A DNA stretch of 64,000 bases from the NCBI GenBank assembly GCA_004009845.1, contig RMBW01000064.1:117120-181119 (forward strand), written 5' to 3'. Source of the DNA: Davidsoniella eucalypti. Its lineage: Eukaryota; Ascomycota; Sordariomycetes; Microascales; Ceratocystidaceae. The translations under genes and the position numbers were made by a program. Below are positions 34,945 through 47,546 of the stretch, in pieces. The stretch's first letter is position 1. Each line of letters opens with the position of its first letter. The notes below the pieces were generated by a model. It was not told the origin of the DNA. It did no database searches and saw only the letters and a list, made by a program, of their open reading frames with translations.

Positions 34945-35851
34945 GCATACACCTGACGAAGTGAGCGACTGAAGTGGTGAATAGAGGAGAGGGGGGTTGT
35001 ATGAGAAAAATGGTTGTATGGCTTGGTAAATAGAAAGGAAACGCTTGCGGTGTACTATCGAAAAAGAAAACGAATATCAGACTCTGCCTCTTTAACAGTT
35101 ATGAGTATCTCAAGCTTAGAGATTATGTTAGAGTGACTTACTTGATTTGTACGACTAGTACTACCACGGTATTTACGAAATTTAAAAGTTCAATGGATTG
35201 CAACAGAACGGCATCGTTAAGAAACGTGCAAATATTGCTTTACAGTGCTGGCATAAAATTCCACGGGTCCTACAAAACACCAACTGTCTTGTTGTTTGAG
35301 ACGCTGTTTCTTATGCGACCTAGATTGTATTATCGTGCAACTTTACGAGCATTGTAATTCAACTAGGAAATTGAGAGACATAGAAGAAGGCTTTGTATTT
35401 TATAACAAGTTGTAGTTGTGTCGCTGATTTGTTTGTTTGTGTATCAAGAGCTCAACTGTGGTAAATGACAAAATTGTGATTATCACATGTAAAAAGCACT
35501 GCCAAGCTATTTTTGTTTTAAACAGCACAAATGTATATCAAAAGCAAATATATAGCATATGGAAATAAAAAAAATCGAGAAAAAAGAAAGTACGAGTATT
35601 TGAAATTGAAATCGTGTACATCATCAAATCAGTAAAAAAAGCCCCCCAAGCACGAATGAAAAGTGGAAAAGAAAGCATAGGAAAAAAAAAAGCAATGGAT
35701 ATAACGAGGGGGAATCAAGGGAACAATCAAAAGGAAAAGAAAGAAAAGAAGAAAAATGTCGAATTAGATCAGGGCCGTGGCGCAACCTTTCGAAAATTTA
35801 AATCCGAATGTCATAGTCAGGAACGACATTCTGATCTCGTCTGACAAGCCA
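34945..35851. other. convergent intergenic region (MAPEG / transporter)
   Basis: About 0.9 kb of AT-rich sequence between two converging genes, with A-runs near 35670-35760. It holds both 3' UTRs. No additional gene recognised. Confidence 0.5.
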
Positions 35852-38578
35852 TTATTGCTGAGGCTCAGTCGCCTGAGAGACGACCGGACTAGTAGAGACA
35901 GCAGTAGCTTCTGGCCCATCCACAACAGCGGGAGCCACAGTGGCAGGGACAGGCTCAATAACAGCTGCAACAGCAGGCTCGACTACATGGTCAGAGGATG
36001 CTCCAGAGCTAGCGTCAGACGACGAGTTAGAAGATGAGGAGTCTAGTATAGTATCAACAGTCTCGGCGGTTCCAACCGCAGCTTCGGAGATCGCGGCTCC
36101 CGAAGATTGAGTCGAGGTAGAATCGGAGGCAGTTTCGGGATCAACTGCCTGGGGAACTTGATCATTGATTGGCTCAATAGCTGGATGAACAGTAGTTTCG
36201 GGGACAGCCCCTACAGCAGTAGCGACAGTATCATGCTCAATGGTAGTGCTTATAGCAACAATGCTTGGAATAACTTCAGCCTCAGATACAACGGTGACAC
36301 TAGCTGGAACAGGAGCCCCGATAACTGTATCAGCATCAGAAAGTGGCTCTATCACGTCAGCGATGGTCGGGATGGCCAGATATTCAACAGGCTCAGACAG
36401 ATTAACAAGGTCATGAGCTGATGCATCTTCTGCAAGCTCAACTACGTTGGCGCTTTGGCCGCTATCGATACCAGAACTAGCTTCAGGGATGGCTTCGATG
36501 ATATGACTAGAACTGTCCTCAATCTTTTGCGCAGGTTCAGTATGGACTCTACCAACTACAGCAGGTTTGACAACAATGACACCTGATTCCTGGTCAAGCT
36601 GCTCATCAGCAACATCGGGTGCCATCAACCCCCGAGTTTCGGAGACCGTGCCACGCTCTGCTGTGATTCTGGGTATAGGCGGGCGTCGTCCGGTCGAGGG
36701 ACGGACATCAGTATCGTCTCTAATACGATCTTCAAGAGCACCATCATCAATACGACTAACAAAAACTGACGCGATAAGCACAAAGATACCGCCTAGAGCA
36801 AATACATATGACATGCTACGGTCACCCGGCGTTCCGCGGGGTTTCTGGCAAAAGTAAAAGATGATGCTTGAGCTGATGTTGGCAAAGATTTGCGGAGCGG
36901 CGATAGACATGTTGTGAATACCCAAGATAACACCAGCGTCGTCGTGCTCAGCAGACTCGTCGACACCTAACTCGGGGTGTATACTATCAAAGCTACCTAG
37001 GCCCTCGGGAGTGCGGAATGGGAACCATTGCATGGCAAGCTCTTGCTCCTTAGCCTTCCGGAGGCGAATAAGCGCGTCGCGACGGCTGATCTCGGCAGAT
37101 ATGATGGCCCAGGGAGCCCACAGAGTCAAGGCCCATGTGAAACCGATGGAGCCGATAAGGATCGTAGCAACTTGCACAGAACGTACAAATATAGTTGTGA
37201 ACAAAGTAGCCGAGAAGAATAGAAGAGAGCCAAACCAGGCCCGCTTCAGAGTCAGGCCAGGGATGTGCAGGCTATCCAGGAAGGACGAGGGCCTGACATG
37301 GATAGAGCCACCGACTGGCTGATCATCGTAGGTGGGCGCAATAAAGAATGGGAGAAGAACGCTGGAGGCTAACGTCACTATAGCGTTGATGAAGAGAGCT
37401 AGGGTGCCGATACGGGTGGCCTCCTCGTAGAGTTTCTCAATCTCCTGTTCATCGAGGTTGGGGTTCTCCTTGAGATATGGCTGCACATATAAGTCGCCAA
37501 TGTAAGACGATGTGTAGAAGAGAAAAGGGAACCAGCCAATCCACGAAAAAAGCTGCACATAGCACACCCGCTTGATCTGGAGAGGGAGGCGGCGAATCGA
37601 GCAGGATAGGTCAGTGAAGAAAGTAACAACACCGGGTCTCGCTTTCGCAGGCCTGCCATCGGCTCTGGGATCGCGTTCAGGGATAGTAGCAGTGCTCACA
37701 CAAATCGTGACAGCCAGGGCCACACTAGCAACAGCACAGAGAGCCTGGAACTGAGTTCCTCCAAGCCAGGGCATGTAGCGGTGCAGCTCGACGTAGCCAG
37801 CCAGATATCCCACGATGTTTCCAAACCCAGTGATTCGACTAGCCATGGCATTGGCAGCTTCCTGCTGATGCGCAGGAGCACAGTCGACGATAAAGGCGCG
37901 GATAGCGGCCTGCACAGTGTTGATGGCGAAATCCAGGACGTAAACATCCACCACAGCCACAGCAATGACTAGGTTATTGGCGGCATTAGTGGTTGAATCG
38001 AAACCAAGACCTTCCAGTCCAGCCGAAACGAGTTCCTTGGTCCAGGCAAGAAACAGGAGCGACGCCACCGTTGCGATGGTTCCGCCTAACATGAAAGGCT
38101 TGCGTTTGCCCCAAGGCAGACGGCAGTTATCGCTGAGCATGCCGATATATGGCTGTACCAGAGTGCCTGTCAGTGGGCCGGCGATCCACACTAGCGCCAT
38201 GAGAGACTTACTCAGACCAAGAGATAGTAAGTAGGGTGAGCCATTGCTTAGTTCAACGGACCAGGCAATTTGCAGGCCTCCGATGCTGATAGTTAGCAAG
38301 ATCATGTACCACACGCTCTTGGTGTCGACCTGTTCTTGTGGACGGTAGAGCGATGAAGAGCTGTTATTCCCTGGGCGAGAACGGCGCATAGAGCGCACAG
38401 AGGGTATGGTGAGCTCAGGTAGCAACACAGCAGTTCCATGATTGATGTTAGAGGTGGTAGGTGTCAAAAGTGGCGACTCTTCGTTCAATGGGTCAGAGTC
38501 CTGCTCTGTGAACTGATGGCGAGCACGAATGGGAGACAAAGGCGACTGAGCGTCGATGGGAGACCGGAGACTCGCCAT
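35852..38578 (-). CDS. sucrose/alpha-glucoside H+ symporter-like MFS transporter with long C-terminal tail
   Basis: Major-facilitator protein of the glycoside-pentoside-hexuronide/sucrose transporter group, as in S. pombe Sut1. It probably imports sucrose, maltose or related alpha-glucosides with protons at the plasma membrane. A single exon codes for 908 residues. After an 85-residue cytosolic lead come the first membrane helix (VWYMILLTISIGGLQIAWSV) and the signature stretch AGPLTGTLVQPYIGMLSDNC with RLPWGKRKPFM, the loop 2-3 motif of this family. About 12 hydrophobic segments follow, the last near FALGGIFVLIASVFVS (about residue 605). The remaining 300 residues have no helices and are rich in Ala, Val, Glu, Ser and Thr. 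Family members usually end soon after helix 12. The start MASLRSPID was preferred; the frame continues upstream without another ATG in good context. Confidence 0.87.
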   Translation of the reverse strand: MASLRSPIDAQSPLSPIRARHQFTEQDSDPLNEESPLLTPTTSNINHGTAVLLPELTIPSVRSMRRSRPGNNSSSSLYRPQEQVDTKSVWYMILLTISIGGLQIAWSVELSNGSPYLLSLGLSKSLMALVWIAGPLTGTLVQPYIGMLSDNCRLPWGKRKPFMLGGTIATVASLLFLAWTKELVSAGLEGLGFDSTTNAANNLVIAVAVVDVYVLDFAINTVQAAIRAFIVDCAPAHQQEAANAMASRITGFGNIVGYLAGYVELHRYMPWLGGTQFQALCAVASVALAVTICVSTATIPERDPRADGRPAKARPGVVTFFTDLSCSIRRLPLQIKRVCYVQLFSWIGWFPFLFYTSSYIGDLYVQPYLKENPNLDEQEIEKLYEEATRIGTLALFINAIVTLASSVLLPFFIAPTYDDQPVGGSIHVRPSSFLDSLHIPGLTLKRAWFGSLLFFSATLFTTIFVRSVQVATILIGSIGFTWALTLWAPWAIISAEISRRDALIRLRKAKEQELAMQWFPFRTPEGLGSFDSIHPELGVDESAEHDDAGVILGIHNMSIAAPQIFANISSSIIFYFCQKPRGTPGDRSMSYVFALGGIFVLIASVFVSRIDDGALEDRIRDDTDVRPSTGRRPPIPRITAERGTVSETRGLMAPDVADEQLDQESGVIVVKPAVVGRVHTEPAQKIEDSSSHIIEAIPEASSGIDSGQSANVVELAEDASAHDLVNLSEPVEYLAIPTIADVIEPLSDADTVIGAPVPASVTVVSEAEVIPSIVAISTTIEHDTVATAVGAVPETTVHPAIEPINDQVPQAVDPETASDSTSTQSSGAAISEAAVGTAETVDTILDSSSSNSSSDASSGASSDHVVEPAVAAVIEPVPATVAPAVVDGPEATAVSTSPVVSQATEPQQ

Positions 38579-41500
38579 GGTGAGCACAAAGGAAGAAAGT
38601 AACAAGAAACAGTTCAGTTTTGATAGAATGTCAACAAGAGCTCAGTCAAGAGCTACTATCACGCACCTACTGCGTAGGGAGGAAGGAGGGAGTAGGAGCT
38701 AGCTATAGTAGATAGCCTCGGTTTAGAGGAAGAAAAAAAACAAAGAGTGAAAAGAAAAAAAGAGACAGAAACAAAACGAGGAATGGGAGGATATATCAGT
38801 ATGTAGCAACAGTAGTAGCAGATATGCAATGCACGTCGTCGATGATAACCGTAGTCAAGAAAAACGACGAGCGCAGATGCCGATCAGCTACTGGTATATA
38901 GAGTATATGTCTTGTAGGTATACCATACGCTAGCAACAGATCCTAGTTGCTTGTTGCAGCTACGATGGCTTGCCTAGACTGCAGCAGTGCTTGTAGCTTG
39001 TAGCTTGTATAGAGGAAAGTCTGGATCCCGCTTATAGCGCAGGAATGGGCGAGCCAGGCCTAGCGACTCTTCTGTGGCCTAGAAAGTGCAGAAGTGCAAC
39101 AGTGATGTAGACACACATGTAAATAGCCGGATAGGAATCAAAGGCGGTGATGATGGCGACAGAAAGCCAAAAATAAAATAAAAGATAAAAAAAAAGATAA
39201 ATGTAAATAAAATATTGACAAAAGGGCGCTTAAAATGGCGATGATGTCTTTTCTATCAAGGCCTAAAATCGAATCACGCGGTCGGGAATTCAAGCCTGGC
39301 AGGAAGGGGAAAAAAGAAAGGCGCAAAAAAACAACGTCGTATGGCGACAACAATGGTGGCTAAACGAGAGATTGTGGCTGGCTGGTAGGCCGCCCAAACG
39401 ATGCTTCTGGATAGCGGTTTTTGGTGCTCAGCCCTAGACGATGTGTTTTTTTTGTTTCCTTTTTCTTTTTATCGAGATGCAAGCGATGAGAAGGTGATGG
39501 AAAAAAGGGTTGGCGTTGGCGATGTTGACTTGCCAACATAAAGTGAGTGCATGAAATGAAAAACAAAGGAGGGAAGACAAGAGAGCGTTTGGAACAGTAG
39601 GGGCAGAAAAAAAGCGGTGATGACAGGAGAAGACGGCAATGACGAAAAGAGCAAGTGCTGTTTCTGGTCCATTGGACTTGTTTAGGCAGTTTAGGCTCTT
39701 TTATAAGTTGATGCTTATTATATAAGACGACCATCATATAGTTGTGTAGTATGTGTATAGAAAAAAGGGGAATTAACTAGTGCCATCAGCCAACCATCTC
39801 CAAAATAGATAGTAAAAAAACACAAACAACACTGTAGACACAAGTAGCCAGAGTATCTACAAGCCAGCGTTCGGCAGCTACACTAGCTGCAAGTCTACGA
39901 TCCCATTTTATGCAGGCTTGAGTTGGCATATTGGCCCAGGGTGGATAATCCGTCCCATATAGCGCCACTACTACCACTTACCAACATCTAATATTTCACT
40001 AATATTCAGTCTACATACATATATGTACTGAGCTAAGTCAAGCTAAACGCCGTAGTTCGTACTAATGTCTATTGTTCATGCAACATGGTTCTTTCTTTTG
40101 TATGATGGAGCGCCAAAGTCTCAACGCAAAGAGCTCCTCCTTGTCTTGGCCCAAGACGACCCACGAGCTTCTCTTAGCTTCCTCTTAGCTAAGAAAGAAG
40201 CAGACATATCGAAGGGACGAATAGGGAGCGGTGATTTCGATGTTTGAGAACCGAAAACTTCTAGCTCTGTTTGTTCAACGACGAGCCTAAACGAATTATC
40301 CAACCATATCCCAATCACGACAACCTCGGTGAGCAAGGCTGATGACATTCCTTCTTTGTCACTCATTGCCTATTTTTCTTGGACGTTATCTGAGTTTTGG
40401 CTTCTCCCAGCCAGTGACGTAAGTTGGCATAAATCTTGCATTCACAGCAAGGGTAGGGTCTTGAGTCTTGATGGTCTTGATGCATCATACTTACTTGGCT
40501 ATCTTGCATTATCAGCGAATTGAAAAGACCAGAAGTGAAAAAGACCAAGACAAAAAAACAAAGAGCATCTTTCATCATACCCCCTGCCCGTTATTAATGA
40601 CTCGATCTAAGTGAGCAAGATCCAAAGTTATAAAACAACCCATAGGCACCTACATATTTTATATGAACAAGATATTCTAGCAGAATCCCGATCTGTAGGC
40701 CGAAGCGAGCCGGCAAGCGACGATAGAAAAGACACAAATTAACACAACATAATGAGACCATTATGTCTACAGAAAATAATATAACATGGAAAACAGACAT
40801 TTGTAGGATCGAGTAGTATGGGCCAACCAAGTCAGTGCCAGAGAAAAGAAAAGATGATGGATATCTTCTTGTAAACATGTCTTTCAACTTTTTGGGGCTG
40901 CTACAACCTAAAAAACTGCACTGTTACCCTGTTTATCTTGTGGAAAAAATATATAAAATAGAATAAAACCTAGAAAGATGTCGGTAAGTATTGGCCTGCT
41001 AAAGCCAAATTTTATCAGCTTTTCCTATTTCTCACCACAGACAAATTCAAAGGATGAGGAATGACGCATCTTCTCGTTAAAGCATTCCACCATTAATCTA
41101 CATATTTTCTTTCTCTGTACATTTTTATATTATTCAGTTTACTTGTTTCTTCTTCCTCAGTTATCTAGTATTTTTTATATCCGATTTTCTTTACTTTTCC
41201 TTTTCCTCCTCCTCTTCTTCCCTGCTCTATATGTACTCCATTTTCAGTCAGCTGCCAATTCTTCTGACATCGGTAAAGCAATGCAGCAGCTTCTCCAAGT
41301 CGCCTACAGAAATGTATCTGTAGCTAAGCAACTCAACAAAGAACAGAACATAACCATAAACTTGAAAACTCCAAGATATCCATGTACGCCCTGTATACAA
41401 AACTACAAGTAACATTATAGGCTTTCTAGACTTTTTGTTGATGGCCCCCCTTAGCCAAAGATCGCCTCATCAAGCCATTCTCTAGATCCCATAGGATCAA

Positions 41501-42273
41501 AGATAAGATGTTGAAATAATCTAGCTGTACATGATAGAGCAGCCTAACTAGCCTCATAAAATCTAAAGTGAAAATTCTTGGACGCCTTGGGCTGTACCTT
41601 CAGCAATAAGAAGACGATGAGTCAGTTTCTATGGGTGGGTGTGAACTAGTCGTACATATACAACTAATTACGCCTCATTCTTTCGTATCATAAATATATG
41701 ATATAAGCCTAACTATAAGAAGTTAAATAAGGACGATGAACTTATGTATTAGTATCAGTGAACAAGTTTTTTCTGTCTTCTTATAACTACGAAATATTAT
41801 TGTTAACCCAAAGATATTATACTGAGATATCCGTCTTACCGCCACAACGTTGACTGCTAGATCCTTCTTGGATTTTGGGCCAGTTGGCATCACAAACCAC
41901 CATTGTGGCCTTGGGAAAAGTGAATAAAGAAAACAAAAGAGCCTTACTTTTCTCTCTAAGATTTGTTCTTTTCCTTCCTTCTATCACTTACTCCTTTAAT
42001 GACTCTGCTTCTTGTTACCATTCTGTGAATTTGGGTATAATTTCCTTGATGTCAGCCTAAATAGACAAATTATATATTTGTTGAACCATTCCAAGAGTAC
42101 GAGAAGAGAACGAACCCCCAAAAAAGAGTGTGCTATTTTATTTGGTGCTACTTGGGCAATATACTACAAAAAACTTTACGCAAAAAAGGAAAGGACATCA
42201 TCTTACTTATTAGCTACTTTAAGTTTTGATTTGTTGATCTGCTTTGTTCATGCTTTGAAATGTTTAGAGAGTT
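38579..42273. other. gene-poor region between transporter and exchanger
   Basis: About 3.7 kb. The first few hundred bases are the upstream region of the minus-strand transporter, and the last few hundred are presumably the 3' UTR of the exchanger. Short ORFs (for example 39360-39737 and 41143-41412) are composed of homopolymer-derived residues and look non-coding. No RNA gene recognised. Confidence 0.45.
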
Positions 42274-44903
42274 TCATACCGCCGATCCTCCGTTCCCACC
42301 CGAACTTCCACCTCTATGATTCCCGGAATCTAATAGTAGATGAGGTTTAATGAAGTCCTCATCCAACTGTCTGAATAGTCCGGCTGGATCTTCAGTTGTA
42401 AGCAGTTGTCGGAATGCCGAAGTTGCCGCTGGTATTACGCCCGTCGAATGTCCAGAGTCTGGGTGACTGTTTATCGACAATGAACTTCCCGATCCTACCA
42501 CTGGCGCAGTATTAGACCGTAGCATGGGATTGCTCCGCCGGCGTGGCGGGTTATGCCGTGCCGGAGGCGGTAGGTCTGACGTATCAATATCACTACCAAC
42601 TTCAGAGTCTGTTATATTACTCGTCCGGCCCAGGAGCTCGCCTTGCTCATTATCAGAACGCATGCGCACCACGGACGACTGTGATCCCATACGAGCTCGG
42701 TCGGGACCAGAGCTAGAGCTAGTGCCTCGGCCAACAGTATCGAGCGAGATGTTTCGGCGAGGGTTGAACCCAATTGCTGTGTCCGAACGCTTGTAGTAAC
42801 CACCGTTAAATGTTTCAATATCGAACTCGTCGTCACTGTCGATTTCTTCTACCACCCCGGTCTGGATACCTAGGATCTCCAACATGCGTGCGGTAGTGCC
42901 GCCAAAGATGATGACAGTTAATACAACGACGACTAGAACGGTAGCGCGTAGAGCAGGCGCATTGTCACCATCCATGAGAGCAGCAAGAGCCACGCCGACG
43001 GCCCCACGAAGACCAGCCCAGAACAACATAGCCTGGTAACTGTACGACAACTCATCGGCAGGCTGGCCTCTCTTGCCTGCTCGATAGCGAATGACGCGGT
43101 TTATCAGGCTAGACAGCGGGAATACGGCCACATAACGGGCCACACACACGGCCATGACGGTAACAATGATTAGAGGCGGCTGGAACACTAGAGTGTTGTC
43201 GGTAAACAACGAAAGGCCGAGGTAAATGAAAATGAAATTCTCAGATAGCTGGGCAAGAACTTGGAACAGGTACTTGGTAGTCAACTGAGTGCGACGAGAC
43301 ATGTTGAAGTACGCGTAGTGTTTAAGTGTAATTCCACAGAACAGCAGGGAGACAATTCCTAAGTAACGATTAGTAGGGAATTCATACCACCAACACGACA
43401 GGATAGTTTGCTGTCCGAGAGACATACCAGACATGTGAACACCGTTGGAAAAGAAATAGGTCGCGTATGCGATCAAGACAACCAACGAACTCTCAATCTT
43501 TTGGAAGCGGCGGATATACGTGAACTTTAGCAACAGCGCAGTTCCTACACCGACGGCCACACCAATGAACATACTACCAAAAAAAGTGAACAGGAAGATA
43601 CCGATACCCTCGAAGAAGTTGACTAGCCCCAATTGTCCGGCCTCGCCCTTCTTGTACTTTTGCGCCGTCTCGAAGATCACAATGGCAATGGCGTCGTTGA
43701 GGATAGCCTCTCCAAAGATATACGTGTATAGTTGCGGATCGACCTTGTATGAGTTGAAGATGGCCAAGATGGTCACGGGATCAGTGGCCGAGAGCGTTGC
43801 GCCAACGGAGATGGCATCGACAAAGCTCATCTTAAGCGGACCAGGCAACATGGCGAAGAACCATAGGATGACACCAATGACGACAGCCGATAAGAAGGTT
43901 CCGGCAAAGGCAAAGGTTAGGATGATCCCAATGTTGCGAAAGAAGTTGGCCTGATGGAGTTCGTAGCCAGATGAGAGAATTATGGGTGGTAGCAAAAGGT
44001 TGAAGAAGATCTGTGGGCTGAACTTGATGATATTTCGGATTGAATCGCCGGGCGTGATTAGGAGGATAAGACCGACGACCATGCCTGTCCGCAACAATAA
44101 TGAGAAGAGGTTAGATTTGGCTTGGTGGTTAAGGAATCAAAGAATGGACAAAGGGCGCACCAGCAAAGATGGAGATAACGGTTTCGTGGATAGCTTCAAT
44201 CTTCTTCTCTTGTAGAAGATAGCTCGTAAGGAAAGCAACAATCAGCAGCAAAATGGAGATAAAGATCGCCCATGACGAGACGACCTCGCTTTGCGATGTG
44301 TTGCCATCTGTGAATCGTAGCAAGAAAAACGGTTAGTATGGACAGTATTCATTCGCCTTTGACGTAGAACAGCAATTGGCATGTGAGCCTCGAGATGCGA
44401 CCACCATTGGAACCCGTGCGTCGTCTGGCAAAAAAACCGGAAAAACGAGACGGCGGGTCCGAGGGTTCGGGAGGCTCAGAAAGAATCTAGCAATGTTCAA
44501 CTCGGAGAGGGGCAATATATAGAGGGTAGAGTAGGAGTTGGGATGGTTGCGCACCTCCAGGATCGGCATCGTCATCAACGGCTCGCGCTATATAAGAGCA
44601 AGAACATGGTTAGCTATGTGAATGATCCGAATCGTATATTGTATTGTATCGCATCTGACGGTCTAGGTACATCGGAACCGATCACATCAGCCTGGCTCGT
44701 CTTTGCTTAGCGGTGCCGGTACACACGAAAGCTCCGCGGCGGGGTGATTTCGCGTTCTTTCTTTGACCCGCCAACGAAGATCGTAAACCAGGGCCTCTCG
44801 GTCGAGTGAAAGTCATAATCTAGAGAAAACATCATATTCGGATATCGGTGGAAGCTGACGTACAGAGCAAATGCAGCGCACCTGCAACCAATTGATGCGA
44901 CAT
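42274..44903 (-). CDS. nhx1: endosomal/vacuolar Na+(K+)/H+ exchanger (Nhx1 type)
   Basis: Cation/proton antiporter of the NHE family that sets late-endosome/vacuole pH and cation content. The minus-strand exons 44555-44587, 44161-44307, 43428-44084 and 42274-43358 are well supported by splice sites and phase. A first exon at 44864-44903 (MSHQLVAGALHLL, donor GTACGT) fits the phase and would supply a hydrophobic leader but is tentative. Together they give 653 residues. Hallmarks are FFNLLLPPIILSSGYEL (amiloride-site region), SVGATLSATDPVTILAIFNS, FGEAILNDAIAIVIFET with the ND pair, SLLFCGITLKHYAYFNMS, LSENFIFIYLGLSLF and FWAGLRGAVGVALA. The hydrophilic tail of about 190 residues ends soon after LFRQLDEDFIKPHLL, as in fungal Nhx1. 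The 69-nt intron 43359-43427 has no in-frame stop, so an unspliced message would add 23 residues after HMSG. Confidence 0.9.
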
Positions 44904-46499
44904 GTGTAGAGGCAGCAAAGCACGAGATAAACACTGCTCCGGCAAGATAGATAGATCGGAAATGGAAGACGGGCAATTGATTGGAATATCGAAGCAGCCA
45001 AAGATCGGAGTCGGCGTAGGAAGTCGGATTTTTCCCGCCCTCGATGGGCTTGTTCGTAGAAGAAAATTTTCGAGAGAACCGACAACTCAATTGACAAACC
45101 AAAACAAGACAGAATCGAGAACAAGAAGAGTATGCGAAATGAATGAATATCAATACTGAAAGAAGTGCAAAATAGGAATGGATCGCGTTGTGATGATGGA
45201 ACAAGTTGAGCCGGCCAGTTTGGGGATATTTTAGTTCAAAAGCCTAGCTTGGATAGATAATAATAGTAAAGCAAACAATAAGAAAAATACAGAAGCTAAG
45301 AAGCGTATGAAAGAGGCCAGTGAGTTCAAATTAGTGGGCTCCAGTTTGAGCTTTTACATGTAATGTACTTCAGCCTCCCCCGAAAAGAAACAATTGCAGC
45401 CGCCAAAAAGAATGTTCACTTGTATTTCTTGTTACTATGAACACGTGAGACTTGGCCTCATTTAGTAACAAACAGCCAGCAACAAAAATACCAAGTAACT
45501 ATATTTGTATATTCACCTATAAAAACTACAAAGCCGCGTGGAACGCCAAGCAAATGCCATAATCCATAAAAAAATACCAACTATGTAGTTAAGAAACGAA
45601 AGAACGAAAACGTAGCGTACTTATAAAGGACCCTGCTATCTAACTCAAGCCACATGTCTACCTTGGCTACTAGAAATGTTGCTATATAGGGTCCTATCCA
45701 CTGAAGCTTTACTGGCCTACCCGCCTGAAACTACATACGTCATGAACATCCCTTAAGATCGGCGCCACTTCAGCCCCTGCCCCTGCCCATAAGCCGCCCT
45801 TCTATCGGTAGTCATACTACTCGCCATATCGTACATTCATACATAATTCACAGAAAACTTTGGTACAAAGACCTATTATAAGAAACACAAGATGATACGC
45901 TGGAAAACAAAAACAGGCACTAATTTTGTCCTGCGATGATTATTCTTTTTTTACTCTTTTTTTTTTTTTCTACTATCCATTGTCTATTATCGAATGGTAT
46001 ACAGGGTTAAAGATGGGGGAAATACAGATAAGCTAAATGCAAGCAACGCTTAGCAAACATGAGATATATGTTGCTGAATAAAAAAGGTTCGAGTGTAGAT
46101 GTGATAGTGATAGCTAGAGAGTAATAGCGGCCTAAGATGGTCGGCCTAAAAGTAGAATAAATAGAGAAGAGTTAGATGACGAAACAGAGGTTGCTTGTGA
46201 TCTTCTAGATGGTCCATTGCCTTGTCGATACTCCTCGTCATCGTCCAAGTCATGTAGATAGAATATGAAGATTGATAAGAATAATTCATGGGGAGAATGA
46301 AAATATGAGGATGTGGCATTCCATGAAGATAAGGCATACAGGATAGCAATGAAATAAAGAGTTCTATACAAGTCTCAACCCACTTCACGTGGCGGCCAGA
46401 GACAAAAAAAAAGGGGGGGGGCCCAAGTCCCGGATGGAGAAGATGGAGAAGAAGAAGACAGATATTTGTCCACATTAAACTATACTCTAATTGTACCGT
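44904..46499. other. intergenic between nhx1 and eaf1
   Basis: About 1.6 kb. The left half is the upstream region of the exchanger, and the right part (after about 45950) is probably the 3' UTR of eaf1, with T runs near 45950 and a run of A then G near 46410. An upstream exon of the exchanger could still hide near 44900-45200. Confidence 0.45.
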
Positions 46500-46851
46500 T
46501 TATTTGGGCTTTGGTGCCGCTCCTGTCGGACCACTACTAGCAACGCTGGCGCTTTGAGCGGCAGCAGCAGAGTTCGTCGACGCTGCTGAAGCAGGGGCAG
46601 GTACCGATGGAGATGGAAGAGAAGTGGCGGCAGCGAGAGCACTAGTAGGGGCAGTAGCAGAAGCAGGTGGCGTGGCAGACGCAGATGAAGTATTATTAGC
46701 AGCAGAGCGCGCGGGAGTGGCGATGGTAGTCACTATTGAGGGTGCTGAGGACGTTGGGGCACTAGTCGTCGTAGTAGATGGAGTAGTTGTTTGAGCTTGG
46801 GATGTTTGTTGCTGTTGTTTCTGCTGCTGTTGTTGCTGCTGCTGCTGCTGT

Positions 46852-46902
<51 letters not shown>

Positions 46903-47514
46903 CGTTGCTGCTGCTGCTGCTGCTGCTTTTGTTGTAATAGACGCTGTTGAGCTACAGGTGTCGGAGGTTGAGCTGTGGGAGTGGCCGCTTGACTTGACGG
47001 CTGACTTCCAGCTTGGCTAGCAGCTTGGCTTGGCGTTTGACTTTGGGCTCGTTGCTGTGCGAGGGCTTGAAGCTGGGTCTGACGATGAGCTTGAAGTTGG
47101 GCCTGAGTCTGTGCTTGCGCTTGCGCATGCGTCTGCGTTGCCTGTAATTGTGCTTGTTGTACCTTGGCTTGAGTATGAGCGGCAGCAGCAGCGTGGGCTT
47201 GAGCAAGAACTTGTGCTTGTGCTTGAGCCTGAGCAACTTGTGCCTGGGCAAGAACTTGGGCTTGGGCAGCATGTGCTTGTTGTAGTTGTGCCTGTGTCAC
47301 TTGAGGAGACTGCTTTTGTGCCTGGGCAGCTGCCTGGGCGTGTCTAGCTTGAGCCATGGCAGCTGCCTGTGCCTGAGCGATAGCCTGAGCATGGTGGGCC
47401 TGCTGGGCTTTAGCCTGCTGGGCTTTAGCCTGCATCTGGGCGATGGCAACAGCCTGAGCTTGTGCCTGATGTTGGTGATGTTGAGCCTGGGCGAGTTTAG
47501 CTTGTTGCTGTTGC

Positions 47515-47546
<32 letters not shown>

